Below the pieces are notes generated by a model that was not told the DNA's origin, did no database searches, and saw only the letters and a list, made by a program, of their open reading frames with translations. 64,000 nucleotides of DNA, from assembly GCA_030549205.1 (NCBI GenBank), contig JAUKTV010000008.1, forward strand, positions 1,054,001 through 1,118,000, read 5' to 3'. The translations under genes were made by a program, and so were the position numbers. The stretch's first letter is position 1; each line of letters starts with the position of its first letter. Shown piece by piece: positions 34,039-45,142 of this stretch. The DNA comes from Apiosordaria backusii (lineage: Eukaryota; Ascomycota; Sordariomycetes; Sordariales; Lasiosphaeriaceae).

Positions 34039-37000
34039 ATGGCCTCTCTTACGTTAACGGAGAAGCTGGACAAGATCCGGTCGCCAAATCTGCAAAGTCA
34101 GAAGCAGGTATGTTTTTACTAACCATTGTCCTTGTCGACCAAGTAGCTTCTTGTAAAGCCGTGTACCGATAAGGGACTGGATGGAATACTGACGGTGATT
34201 GCAGACCGCTAGCATTCTTGAAGGTGTCGAGGTCGCTTTCAAGGAACAGAACACACAGCCCACCCCAACAGCCTACTTCGCTGCCCTCCTCAGTCTTCTT
34301 GACAACAAGACCCTCGCACAACCCGTCATCTACCTCCTCGACATTGTTACTCCCTATGCGCCCGAGCCCCTCCTCCGCGCCAAGTTCACACAGATCCTCG
34401 AATTGTTGGCGCCAGTGCTGTCGCAACCCGATGCCGATGCCCCATTAGTCAGAGCCTCGATCGGAGTTCTCGAGAGCCTGCTGCTCGCCCAGGATGCGAC
34501 AGCTTGGGAACAGAGCGCCGCCGTCATGGGCCCGCGCCGCGCTGTCGGCGGTCTCTTGAGCTTCTCTCTTGATCCTCGGCCAAAGGTGCGCAAGAGAGGA
34601 CAGGAAGCCCTGCGCAAGATTCTCAAGAACCCTCCCCCAAGCCCGTCTCTCGACCATCCCGTTGCGCCAATGTGCGCCGAGACGGCCATGATGAGCTTGA
34701 AGGCCGTGGCAGACAAGGCCGCCCAGTTGAAGAAGGAAAAGAAGGGATCAGAGTCCTCAACCGACCCTGAGCTTATTCACGCTCTGCAGTTGGTCAAGAC
34801 TGTTGCTTCTGCCAGCGGTGGGTGGCCCAGCAAGAAGATTGAGTCTCTTTGCGAGCTCCTCCTTGGAATTGCTCGCTCCGGAAACGAGCACATGAGCATG
34901 TCGGTTTTCGACATTTTCGAGATGATCTTTGAGGGCATGGCCGAGGATGTTGCGTCGTCGAAGCTGCCGAGATTATTGGAGATTATCAAGGAATTGCGCC
35001 CAGCACCAAATGATACCCAGCTACTTCCCGCCTGGATCGCCATTCTCTCGAGAGCGTACGACGTGTCGGCACAAGTTGAGCCAGAAGAGACATTCCAGGG
35101 GCTTTTGGAGCCGTTCAACTTGGTCGCTTCGTACCTCGAGTCCGACGCCAAGAACATTCGCATTTCGGCTTCGGAGTGCTTGGTCTCGTTCATGGCCAAT
35201 TGTGTCCCCCCTTCGGTTCTGATTGAGCCCTCAATTTACGACGAGAAAGTTATTGGGCAATTGGTCGAGACGGCCGAGAGTCTCCTCACACTCAAATACC
35301 AGTCGGCTTGGCTCGAGACATTCAATGTTCTCGGTGCCATGTTTGACTCTTTGAGGTGGAGGGCGGATCCTTATATGCTCAAGATCACCCAGAGCATTGG
35401 CGAGATGCGTGGAAACGACTCCTTCACTGGTAAGCAGGAAGCTGACGAAGTTCTTGGAAAGGCCTTCCGGGCCATGGGCCCCGAGGCTGTTTTGAAGGTC
35501 CTCCCCTTGAATCTTGTCAGACCTGCCAAGGGTCAACCGGGCAGAGCTTGGTTGCTGCCCCTTTTGCGCGACTACACATCAAACACCAACCTGGCCCACT
35601 TCAAGAACGAGCTTGTACCCGTAAGCGCTGCCATGTTTCAGCGCGTGCTGGACCACGGTGCTGCGCCCAAGACGATGGAGATCAAGATTTTCGAGACTGT
35701 CGTCCAACAAATATGGTCCATCCTCCCGGGCTACTGCGACTTGCCCCTGGACTTGACCGAGGCTTTCGATAAGACTTTTGCTGAGACGCTTACTACGCTT
35801 CTTTACGAACAGGTCGAGTTGCGCCTCGATGTCTGCCGCTCGCTCAAGGCCCTCGTTGAGTCGAACCAGGCCGTGATCTCCGCTGAGGAGGCCGATCCGG
35901 CTCTCGAGAGCAGAGTCAGCAAGGAAACTGCAGCGAAGAACCTGGAGTACCTTGGAACCACCTTCGCTGCTGACTTCCTTGCGGTGCTTTTCAACGTTTA
36001 CAGCACCACCCTGCCCCAGAAGCGTGGACCCGTTCTCCAGACCATCAACGCCTACCTCAGCATTATTCCTGCTGCTCGCCTGACCGAAACCTTCGATCTT
36101 GTGTGTACCAAGCTTGCCGAGGCCCTGCAACAGGCCCCTGAGCCCAAGGAGAAGAATCAGCAAAACAAGGAGCACATGCCTTCTACCGCCCACACTCTGA
36201 TGGATCTGGTCGTCACAATGTCCATCTACCTCCCAAGGGAGAGCTTCGAAGCCCTCTTCAGAATCGCCGCTTTGGTTGTTTTCAAGGATGATGACCCTCA
36301 ACTACAGAAGAAGGCCTACAAGCTCATCCCACGGTTGGCTGATGCTGAGATTGGCCGCGCTGCTCTTACTCAAAGAAACGAAGAGCTCCAGGCCCTCATC
36401 TTGTCCAGTGCTGAGAAGGTGTCGGCCCCGGCTAGAAGAGAGCGTCTTGCTGCCATTGCTGCTATGCTTCCCTTCGTTCCTGACTCTGCTCTTCACTTTA
36501 TCCCATCAGTTCTTTCCGAAGTGGTCATCAGCTGCAAGGAGCAGAATGAGAAAGCTCGCACAATTGCTTTTGATCTATTGGTCCTGATGGGTCAACGGAT
36601 GGTAAACTCCCACGGGGCTGTTATTCATAACAGCAAGGTCCCCCACATGCCCAAGAACGCCCCTGCCGCAACGGCTTCCATCGAGGAGTTCTTCACCATG
36701 GTTAGCGCCGGCCTTGCTGGTAGCACCCCCCACATGATTTCTGCCTCCATCACAGCCATCACTCGCATCCTCTACGAGTTCCGCGAGACCGTCAGCGAAG
36801 CCACCATGTCCGACTTGGTTCAAACTATGGACCTCTTCTTGACCTCCAACAACCGCGAGATCGTCAAGAGCGTACTTGGCTTCGTCAAGGTGTGCATCCT
36901 CAGCTTGCCCACCGAGATGATGCTTCCCCGTCTTGAGACTCTTCTCCCCAACCTCATGGTCTGGAGTCACGAGCACAAGGGCCACTTCCGCGCCAAGGTC

Positions 37001-37866
37001 AAGCACATCATCGAGAGAATGATCCGTCGCTTTGGTGTTGACGTTGTGATGAAGTATTGCCCCGAGGACGACAAGAAGCTCATCACCAACATCCGCAAGA
37101 CCAAGGAGCGCAGCAAGAGGAGAAAGGACGCCGCCAAGAACGCTGAGGAATCAGACGGTGAGGATGATGGCAGGAAGAAGAACAGATTCGAGAGCGAGTA
37201 CGACCAGGCGCTATACAGCAGCGAGTCCGAAGACGAGCAGTCTGATGACTCGGATGTGGAAATGACTGGTGGGAGGAAGCAGAGGGGTGCGCAAAGGGGG
37301 AACAATGCGTATATTCTGGAGGACGAGGATGAGCCCCTTGATTTGCTGGATCGGAATGCGCTGGCGAACATTTCTTCGACGAAACCTACCAAGCAGAAGG
37401 CGAGGACGAAGCAGAAGGCCAAGACGGACTTGGATGGCAAGCTTATTCTTGGTCAGGAAGAGGATGAGGGGATGGATGTTGACATGGCGGGTGGTAATGA
37501 GAAGGAGAATGGAGTGGGCGCGTATGTGGCTGCGTTGAGGGGCAAGGATGTTCCTACGAGAGGTATGCGTGGTAAACTGAAGTGGAAGAGGGGGAGGAAG
37601 AATGAGGATGCGGATGATAGTGATGATGGGATGGATATTGATGAGGGGGCTGCCAAGGCTATTAGGGAGAGACCGGGTAATCAACGGGGACGGGGAGGTG
37701 ATAGGAGGGGCGTTCCCCTGGTAGGGGTGGGCGTGGTGGTGGTGGGAGAGGAGGAAGGGGTGGTAGAGGTGGCATCGCTGCTGGGAGAAGGGGGTTGGGC
37801 CAAGACAAGAAGAAGGGTCCATCCGGTTTTGGCGGTGTGAGAAAGGGTGGGAGAGGAAGAGCATAG
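34039..37866 (+). CDS. RRP12: RRP12, ribosomal RNA-processing HEAT-repeat protein, frame broken near the end
   Basis: A nuclear/nucleolar HEAT-repeat protein (NUC173 domain) needed for export and maturation of pre-ribosomal subunits. Exon 1 is 34039-34107 (MASLTLTEKLDKIRSPNLQS); exon 2 starts at 34205. The body shows repeated alpha-helical units, for example VRASIGVLESLLLAQDATAW and RPKVRKRGQEALRKILKNPP near the NUC173 region, and FRAKVKHIIERMIRRFGVD near residue 960. The tail has acidic and basic nuclear stretches. One frame runs to 37840, but its last 43 residues are unlike the family. One missing G in the G4 run at 37707-37710 moves reading to a frame giving an RGG-rich tail, then GLGQDKKKGPSGFGGVRKGG to a stop at 37866. 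That tail is typical of fungal Rrp12, so about 1,243 residues is the likely product. Confidence 0.92.
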
Positions 37867-38151
37867 AGGTGTGAGGTTGTGTGATACGTTTTGGGATTTG
37901 ATTTTAGGGCATGTCACTGCTGGTGTTTAGGCTGAGGAAAAATAATGAGATTTTCGTGTTCATTTCGTTACCCGTGGGAACTGGTTTGCCAGACAGACTT
38001 TTTGGGATTTCTGCTATCCGACCACGCTGTGGACAAGAAGTTAGGGACTACTACGCAACCTACCACAGACCTAGGAACTAGTAAAAACAGACACATCGAT
38101 TGTATTATATCCCTATCGAACCATCTTCAGGCTTAACGATTATAATTAGAG

Positions 38152-38240
38152 GCCTCTTGACCATCATTCAAGACCTATTAACTATCTTTCAAGACCTGGT
38201 GACTATCTTTCAAGCCCTTTCTATCATTTTAAAAGCTCTA
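38152..38240. repeat. 21-nt tandem repeat, about four units
   Basis: Four diverged 21-nt units built on TATCTTTCAAGACCTGGTGAC. The unit is seven codons, and one plus-strand frame reads as a heptad series (LTIIQDL, LTIFQDL, VTIFQAL, SIILKAL). There is no in-frame ATG, so coding is unproven. Confidence 0.75.
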
Positions 38241-38749
38241 GTGAAACTTGTGGTATTCTCCATCTCGCCTCCATATACCCATTCTCCTATTCAGTCCTCC
38301 TCCACCTAGTGCACGGAGCAGTTCTCGCCATGGTATGTCGCCAAAGAACCAAAACCACCCCAGCCCCAGCCATCCAAGCCGCGCCCAGTTGTCTACTCTC
38401 GACTCCCTCTCTTCCACGGTGAGCTCCTTATGATTGGGTCAGTGTCATAGGATTCTCCATGGTGTAGTATAATGTCGTTATATCGATAAGTCCCAAAGAG
38501 AGAAAAAGGAGAGAGTTGAGAATGGCCCCGAGAAGTTTGGTTTTGGTCTTCCTCTCCACCTTCAACTCACGCGAAGGACCGACGCTCATCCTCCTGCTTC
38601 GCCAGAGAGTCTCTTCATAGCACTGGAAGGGCCCTGGTTGTTAGCCACAGCAAGCATAGGATGATTCGGGTCCGAGGAAACTCCTGAGGCAAGACCAACT
38701 TGGGCTTATCATAGCCCCATCACAACTTCGTCCGAGCTTCGATATAAGG

Positions 38750-38823
38750 TATCGCGAGCAAGCGCAGCTGGTATTGTAAGCATCGTGAGCAAGCGGAGCT
38801 CAATATCACGAGCAAGCGGAGCT
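38750..38823. repeat. 23-30 nt tandem repeat, three units
   Basis: Three units share ATCRYGAGCAAGCGSAGCT (IUPAC) with variable short spacers. This is intergenic. Confidence 0.75.
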
Positions 38824-38857
38824 GTATCTGGCTGAGGCGCTTTGTGTGGGGGTCCTG

Positions 38858-38922
38858 AAAAAGATCTCTCCTAATTATAAAAAAGATCTCTCTTGATTAT
38901 AGAAAGATCTCTCCTGATTATT
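38858..38922. repeat. 21-23 nt tandem repeat, three units
   Basis: Three units built on AAAGATCTCTCCTGATTATA. Each contains an AGATCT palindrome. It is the third repeat family in this intergenic region. Confidence 0.8.
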
Positions 38923-39043
38923 AACCGCTTCGCCCAGATGTGACTCGTCTCATACACCGTCCATCACCAGTCACAATGAAATCCTTCACCCCTGTCCTCA
39001 TCATTGGCACCTTTTATAGGTATCCTTACAACCATAGAATCCT

Positions 39044-40033
39044 CTATTCCACGGTTTCCTCCTCCCCATAATGCCCCTTCATCTTGCCCCAGATACCAAA
39101 CATCTGCATCGCAAAAGTCCCGAACCCAAACACCCGCATAAGAGTAGTAGCAACCCCCATCTCCCAGCCCTTATATCCCCTCACCACATCCCCCTCCCCG
39201 GGCAACTCACCCACCGTCTCAACATCCCTCACAATCCCAAACCCTTGCTCCCTATCCCTCTCTAAATCCCTCCGCTCCCAATACCTCCTCTGCGGCCTAG
39301 TCATCCACTCAAAAACCTTCTTCTTCAAGCCCCCAAACCAGTCAAGCCCGTCAATACCTTCAATGTCAGGGACCAGCACCAACACTGGCACCATCCAAGC
39401 ACACACCATCGCAAAAGCCTTCCATCTTGCCCCCCACTCAGTTTTGTACCAGATGTATTGCAACAGCCACAAGCTCACCGTCGTCTGGATCGATCTCCCG
39501 GTCGTGCTCCTCCAGTATTCATCCTCCCAGGTGAACCTGCTTCTCAGTGGGCCCCCATCTTGGGTTAGAGCGTGCCCGAAGTCCTCCCCGAATTTACAGA
39601 GCGGAAGAACCCAGAGGGGGATGTCGCTTGCTCGTGGGAGGACGCTTGCTCGTCCTGTCAGCCACGAGTCTGGGCCTATTATACTGGCGAGAAACAGGAA
39701 GAAGGATTGAATAAAGGAGGTGAGGAATAGAACTTGGGGGCCGAGGGTTGGGTGGCTGAAGGGGTAGAGGGGCAAAGGGAGGAGGATGGCGAGGGAGGCG
39801 AGGAGGGGTTGGTGGGTTGAGAGGAGGTTTCCGAGGGTGAGCAGCCAGTTTAAGGGGGGTGGGGGTGGGACGAGGAAGCTGATGAAGTCCAGGAAAGATT
39901 TTGCCATGCCGACGAGGGAGTACATGGTGATGGTGGTGGTGGGGAGGGTGGTGTTGAGGAGGGGTTCCAACGGCGGCGCCATGGTGTTCGTGATGGAGAG
40001 GGGGAGAATGAGTTGAGGCTCATGCACGAACAT
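39044..40033 (-). CDS. Polytopic membrane protein of unknown function
   Basis: One exon of up to 329 residues; MAPPLEP at residue 18 is an alternative start. I do not recognise the family. Hydrophobic segments include FLDFISFLVPPPPPLNWLLT, LLASLAILLPLPLYPF, VLFLTSFIQSFFLFLASIIG, VSLWLLQYIWYK and AFAMVCAWMVPVLVLVPDI, suggesting four or five membrane passes. A conserved-looking polar loop (WEDEYWRSTTGRSIQTT) and a basic segment (MTRPQRRYWERRDLERDREQ) follow. Support for coding is the unbroken frame, protein-like residue pattern and strong strand asymmetry: the sense strand is C-rich at the 5' end and G-rich at the 3' end, as in neighbouring genes. An intron cannot be excluded. Confidence 0.7.
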   Translation of the reverse strand: MFVHEPQLILPLSITNTMAPPLEPLLNTTLPTTTITMYSLVGMAKSFLDFISFLVPPPPPLNWLLTLGNLLSTHQPLLASLAILLPLPLYPFSHPTLGPQVLFLTSFIQSFFLFLASIIGPDSWLTGRASVLPRASDIPLWVLPLCKFGEDFGHALTQDGGPLRSRFTWEDEYWRSTTGRSIQTTVSLWLLQYIWYKTEWGARWKAFAMVCAWMVPVLVLVPDIEGIDGLDWFGGLKKKVFEWMTRPQRRYWERRDLERDREQGFGIVRDVETVGELPGEGDVVRGYKGWEMGVATTLMRVFGFGTFAMQMFGIWGKMKGHYGEEETVE

Positions 40034-40815
40034 TGGGTTTTGGGTCTTAAGCTTTCGGTGGCAGAATTTGAGTTCAGACGTTGAGCTACTGACTACTTAG
40101 GTACCTACCTGCCCTCAATTACTCTAAAGCACCAGAAAGACAATGATCCATAAGTACAACTTGACCAGCTTACTCTCTGCATCATTGTCCAATCAGTCTT
40201 GCAGAAAACAGACTGGCAGGCTCAACACAGTCAAAGTGAAGCATCACCAATTCTTGGCATATGGTGTTCTCCTTTCAGCCCCACTTTCACCAATTGGCGA
40301 AGCACAGACCATCAAATGCCCCACATGCTTGCAAACAGTATAAAATTCTTTCGCGCGCGCCAAAATTTGCGCTCTCTTTTCTCTTTTTCTTCTTCAGAAA
40401 GTTGCCCCCGGCGAAACGCAGAATTCTGGCCCGATGCGAATGTCTCTTTTTCAGGTCTTTCGGGATTTGTTTCTGAGATGGGTGTGCATCGGGTTGATTT
40501 AAGCCGGGCAGATGGAAAAGGTGTCTCAAGAATTGCTACTAGCCAGGAAACTGTGCGATGAGTGGGCGATCCCGTTAGGCCTCGACATTTTTTTTTGTTT
40601 TGAGTTTTTGTGATGTTTGTGTGACTGTTCACTGAGAGACAGAGTTTGAGATGCTCAAGCTTATTTGAGAAAAACAACCGCTCTGTGATCATGACTGAAA
40701 CTGTGTGTCCTTTGGTCGAGTGGTTTTGTCGGCATTGGCAGGTCGTTGACACTTGTCAAAGAGAACACAATTTTCATCCAAGTTTGTGGCTCAATCGCAA
40801 GTGGCTTCACAGCAT

Positions 40816-40826
40816 AACCCTAACCC
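40816..40826. repeat. Telomere-like dimer AACCCTAACCC
   Basis: An interstitial telomere-type dimer followed by GGG, upstream of the FAD protein gene. Confidence 0.8.
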
Positions 40827-40919
40827 GGGAGGTTGCGAGAGATCACCCAGCCAGTGCCAGCCACAATCACTGATGAGCAGGTCAGCATGTGATGAGCCTG
40901 CAGATATCTCAATACCCAA

Positions 40920-40937
40920 CCCCCCCCCCCCCCCCCC
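40920..40937. repeat. C18 homopolymer
   Basis: Eighteen consecutive C in intergenic DNA, followed shortly by an ATATATAT tract. Its length in the assembly is uncertain given the likely homopolymer errors elsewhere. Confidence 0.8.
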
Positions 40938-41948
40938 ACACCAATTAATGGCAAATATATATATCCAATTCCACCTGGAATGCAGCCTCGCCTCATGTCA
41001 GGCCGACACTAGTGCCGGAAAATCAGCTTTGTTGCAACATGTTGCGTTGGTCGAACCCACCGCCAGGGCCTGATGGGGCTGGGACAACAGCGTGGTTGAT
41101 AGCAATTGGCACACTGCCCGCCCTGGGTGCTGCATAAGCGACTGCCAACCGCTGTCGAAAAGTCTCCGTCTCCTGTCTCCTGTCAGTGTCCCTGTCGGTT
41201 CATGAGACGAGATGAAAGGGGACACGAGGTTCTCCTGAATGGAGTCATCTTGAAGGTCGACGGGAGGTGGACATTGACTTGGTTGCAAGAGGTAGGAGCA
41301 TCTTCAAAGCTGAGCTGACCCAAGAAAATCCAGCTGCCAGCCACCGCTATTCTCCCCTATTTATTCATTGCCGCTGCCATGCTTTTTCTCAGCAAAAAAA
41401 ACTTGAATATTGCCTTCTCAATTCTGGAGCCTCGGGAATTCAAAATGTCAAAGAGCGAAAAGGACCCTTGTAACACACACAGATCGGATCGGTCTGCCCG
41501 GCCTGCAAGCTGCACAAATGTCGTGCCCAAGACATCCATGACAGAGACTGTGACGGTTTTGGGCTGGCGCTTCATCAGGCCTTGAAACAAACAAACCATG
41601 GCCGAGCAAGAGAGAGACTCCCTCCCTGGCTCTTGACGATCGTCCGCGTGTCCTTCCTGCCGGGACGGGCCAAGGTGGCCGTGAGTGGACACGGCGTTGC
41701 CAGCTACACACTGCCCACGTTCGCACCAATGCATGTTACACCCTTCCCGGGCCTCTCATTCGACGCCCAACACCTGCGGTGTGTCCACACTTGAGCAATC
41801 CTCCCACTTCGAGATCATATGCATGTGGCAGAAAACAGCAAAGTCTTTTTAATAGCTATGTCTCGCTACCCCACTCCTTCAAGCCTTTCTCTGCTGCTTC
41901 TCTTTCCCATGCCTGCATTCCTTTCCGTTTCCACCTTGCTCATGCTCC

Positions 41949-43715
41949 ATGACTGACGCTCCCCGTCAGTCTTCGTCCTCGTCCTCGTCCTTCTTTCGTC
42001 GTCCCTCTTTTGTCCAGCCGTTTCAGGCTTTATACTTCCTCATGATTCAAAGAGGAAATCCCCACCCGAGGAAGAAGGTGGCCGTGGTGGGCAGTGGTGG
42101 CGCGGGTATCGGTGCGCTGTGGGCGTTGAACCGGAGCCCTCATGATGTGTACATCTTCGAGGCCGCTGACCGCCTCGGCGGCCATGCCAACACGGTGGAG
42201 TTCACGAGGGGAAAGTACAAGACTTTGGTTGACACTGGATTTATGGTTATGAATGAAGCGACATACCGTAAGGAATCCCCCTGCTTGTTAGGCGTTGTAA
42301 GTGAGCCGCACTAATGCATGAACAGCGAACTTTTTGAACTTCCTAAGGAGGATGAAGGTGGAAACCGTACCGACTGAGATGTCGTTCTCGGTATCGAGAG
42401 ACCAAGGTCGGTTTGAGTGGGCTAGTTTGAACAGAGATGCTTTCTTCTGCCAACGAAGCAATTACTTCTCACCTAGAATGTGGAGGTTGGTGTTTGACAT
42501 TTGGCGCTTCGATAAGTTTGCGCTGGATGTCTTGCGGGCGGAGAAGCCCACTGAGGAGACCATCGGGGAGTACCTCGAGAGGGAGGGCTACTCGACCAAG
42601 TTCAAGGATGACTATCTCATCCCCATCACGGCAAGCCTCTGGAACACAAGCCCGGAGAAATGCACTCTCGACTTCCCCGTCGCCACACTTATCCGGTTCA
42701 TGTAAGTCGCCCTTTGAGACTCAGACTCACTTCTGAGCCCTCAACTAACACACGCGCCAGGTGGAACCATCACTTCCTCGCATCGAGTTCCAAGCAGCCC
42801 CAATGGCTCACGCTTGCCGATGGCTCGAAATCCTACATTGACGCTGTCATGAAGGGCTTCCCATCTAACCATGTCCGCCTGAACAGCAAGGTCATCTCCA
42901 TCACCCCTGAGCGCGATGGAAGAGTCCGCCTCCACACACTTCACCCAACCGGCGGGAAGTCCGAGGTATTCGACCATGTCATTCTGGCCACTCATGGCGA
43001 TCAAGCACTCTCCATCATCCGGGACTCGGCCACCGAAGCAGAGAATTCCATCCTTCGATCCTTCCAAACAGCCGAGAACCAAGTCTTCCTGCACTCGGAT
43101 TTGTCTCTGATGCCAGAGAGATACGAAGCCTGGACGAGCTTCAACTATTTGTCTCGATCGTCCCCCATGACCGGCTCAGGGCACATCGACCAGCTCTGCC
43201 TGACATACAACATGAACATCCTCCAAGAAATTCCTCGCACGGCCTTCGGTGACGTCCTCGTCACTTTGAATCCGTTGCACAAGCCCGACCCGAAGATGGT
43301 TCAGGGACGCTACACTTTCCGCAACACAATCTACAACAAGGGAGTAATCGCAGCCCAGGAAAGATTGCATGAGATCCAGAACACACGAGGAATCAGCTAC
43401 GCGGGAGCCTGGACGAAACAAGGATCCCACGAAGATGGGTTCAGTTCCGGATTGCGAGTGGCAGTCGAACACCTCGGCGCCAACATCCCTTTCGAATTCC
43501 AGGACTCCACGCTTGCCAGAGGAGAGAGGCCGAGGTACTCGCTGTGGGATTACATTGTCAGATTCTTCATCTGGCTCGTCCAGGTGTTGTTCCTTGCGGT
43601 GATTGATAAAATTGCCGGGGGGTTGACGACCACCAGGAGGAGGTTGGTTTCCAGGGTGGGTGCCAAGGGGTCGGGACTGAATGGACGGGTGAAGGTTCAT
43701 GAGAAGGATTTGTGA
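41949..43715 (+). CDS. FAD-dependent amine-oxidase-like protein (COG2907 type)
   Basis: Three exons, 41949-42267, 42326-42701 and 42761-43715, give 549 residues. The N-terminal Rossmann dinucleotide-binding motif is VAVVGSGGAGIGALWALN, followed by the acidic residue in YIFEAADRLGGHANTVE; DTGFMVMNEATYPNFLNFLR crosses the first intron in frame. Further family segments are MSFSVSRDQGRFEWAS, YLIPITASLWNTSPEKC, FDHVILATHGDQAL and SYAGAWTKQGSHEDGFSSGL, the second FAD contact. A hydrophobic segment near the C-terminus (FFIWLVQVLFLAVIDKIAGG) suggests membrane attachment. Bacterial relatives sit beside cyclopropane-fatty-acid synthase genes, but no such partner is in this window, so the substrate is unknown. 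A start at 42042 (MIQRGNPHPRKK) would remove the Ser-rich leader. Confidence 0.88.
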
Positions 43716-44164
43716 CTAGATGGCCGGAAGAGATTACATGACCGCAAGGAAAATACAGCGGACAGTTGGGTTTTGGTGGAAGGCGAACGAAAATAATGAA
43801 ACGAACTGATGACGACTTGACGAAATGAACATAAATTTAAACAAACAGGGAAAGGGGCATATATGACACGGCGTTGAAGGAAGAAGGGAAATACCAGAGA
43901 TATCAAGATTGTATATTGAAAGAGGGCTGGGCATACCGATAACTGATATTGATTGTAACGAACTAAATAAGACTCGCGGGAAGCGACAAATCATTTTCTT
44001 TTGTTTACGTTGCCTCCCTACCTTACAGGGCTCTCTTTGCTAGGTGTACACGCTGGGATCGGTTGATAATGCATGAAGACTGGCCATCAAGGTCCTCAGG
44101 AGCAGCGAGGACTAGACGATGGTTTATGTATTAGTTCCAGCACGCAGCTTTCAACAGCAGCCCC
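43716..44164. other. Intergenic region downstream of the FAD protein gene
   Basis: 3' UTR-like, A/T-rich sequence. Nothing else is supported before the structured element at 44165. Confidence 0.6.
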
Positions 44165-44329
44165 GGGCCCTTCCAAGGGCCTCGTGGCTAAGTGGTAAGC
44201 CTGCTGTCCCCCACCTCCGGGGCTCACCGAGAGCCCCCCCGTTCGATTCTTCGTAAAACCCTCCACGACTGGGTTTTCGGCACCCGCCCCCTTCGACAGG
44301 GGGCGGGTGAGCTTTTGCCCGTTTTTTTT
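44165..44329 (+). ncRNA. Candidate Pol III transcript: five hairpins, A-box-like and B-box-like motifs, T8
   Basis: Five inverted repeats follow one another in 145 bases: GGCCCTT/AAGGGCC (44166-44181), GGCT/AGCC (44186-44201), GGGGCTC/GAGCCCC (44219-44237), AAAACCC/GGGTTTT (44255-44277) and an 11-bp perfect stem CACCCGCCCCC/GGGGGCGGGTG with a 7-nt loop (44281-44309). TGGCTAAGTGG at 44185 fits an internal A box and the D-arm of a serine/leucine-type tRNA, and GTTCGATTC at 44241 resembles a B box. Eight T at 44322-44329 fit a Pol III terminator on the plus strand. It does not fold as a cloverleaf: neither an acceptor stem nor a T stem closes. It may be a tRNA-derived RNA, a SINE-like relic or a new small RNA. 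Transcription is inferred only. Confidence 0.45.
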
Positions 44330-45142
44330 CTATTGCTTGTTTGTTCCGTGCTCCTTTTTTATATTTAGATATCGAACCCAAACAGGCTGCTTTTTGTTAC
44401 TCCTGTTTCATCTGCGAAAATGCCCCTACGGGAGCATATCTGTTGTCTTTTTTCACCCAAAGGCATCATGAGGTTAAGCTCCTGACTTACACCAACAACA
44501 ATGCCAAGACCAGGGTCGCAAAGTGTGGGGGAGCTTCAAGAACCCCACGTCATAGCGATCTCGCAGCTCGAATTCCCACTGCAAGTCGCATGATGCAGTA
44601 GCAGGTCTGTCACACGTGTTCTGAAGTCGCGCTCTAATGATTGCTTGCGTGACACCTCGAATCTAACTCGACTTTTCATCTCATGTACTATTTGGTGTGA
44701 TTTTGCTTGGTGTACGCTCTTCAAACGTGAAGGGAATACAGTGGATACGGTATTTTTGGCAACAGGGACAGGGGTGTAGCTGCCAGCCGGCACGGCACCT
44801 CGCGGCGCCCATTCATTCATCTCCAGCGCAAGCTACCACCAAAAGAACGAGCAAGCAACCAACCAGGCAGCAAATTAACGGATTTACGACGACAAGACTA
44901 CAACGTCGACGAGGTTGCGCATTGCATTACGTTGATATTTCATTGCTTGCGTAGTTGAAACGAACGAAACGACGAGCGAGACGAGAACACGAACGAATCC
45001 CAGACATGTCTGCGGCAGACACACCATATCGATAGCAGCTCACGCACAGAATAGCTACCCTCTGGTCTCGAAGACCACCGCCAACACCAGATACAAAACA
45101 ACTCTCCCACCAGATTTGGGAAAATAAATAAATAATCAAAAA
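44330..45142. other. RAV1 upstream region
   Basis: Promoter and probable leader of RAV1. No other gene is supported. Confidence 0.6.

Larger units (their letters stand above)
37867..39043. other. Intergenic region with three minisatellite clusters
   Basis: No gene with a start codon is supported. Three different short tandem-repeat families lie within 800 bases, listed separately. Composition is more A/T-rich than the flanking genes. Confidence 0.6.
40034..41948. other. Gene-free divergent intergenic region
   Basis: No gene is supported in 1.9 kb. It holds a telomere-like dimer at 40816 and an 18-base C run at 40920. The last 100 bases are CT-rich, like a leader of the gene at 41949. Confidence 0.55.
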
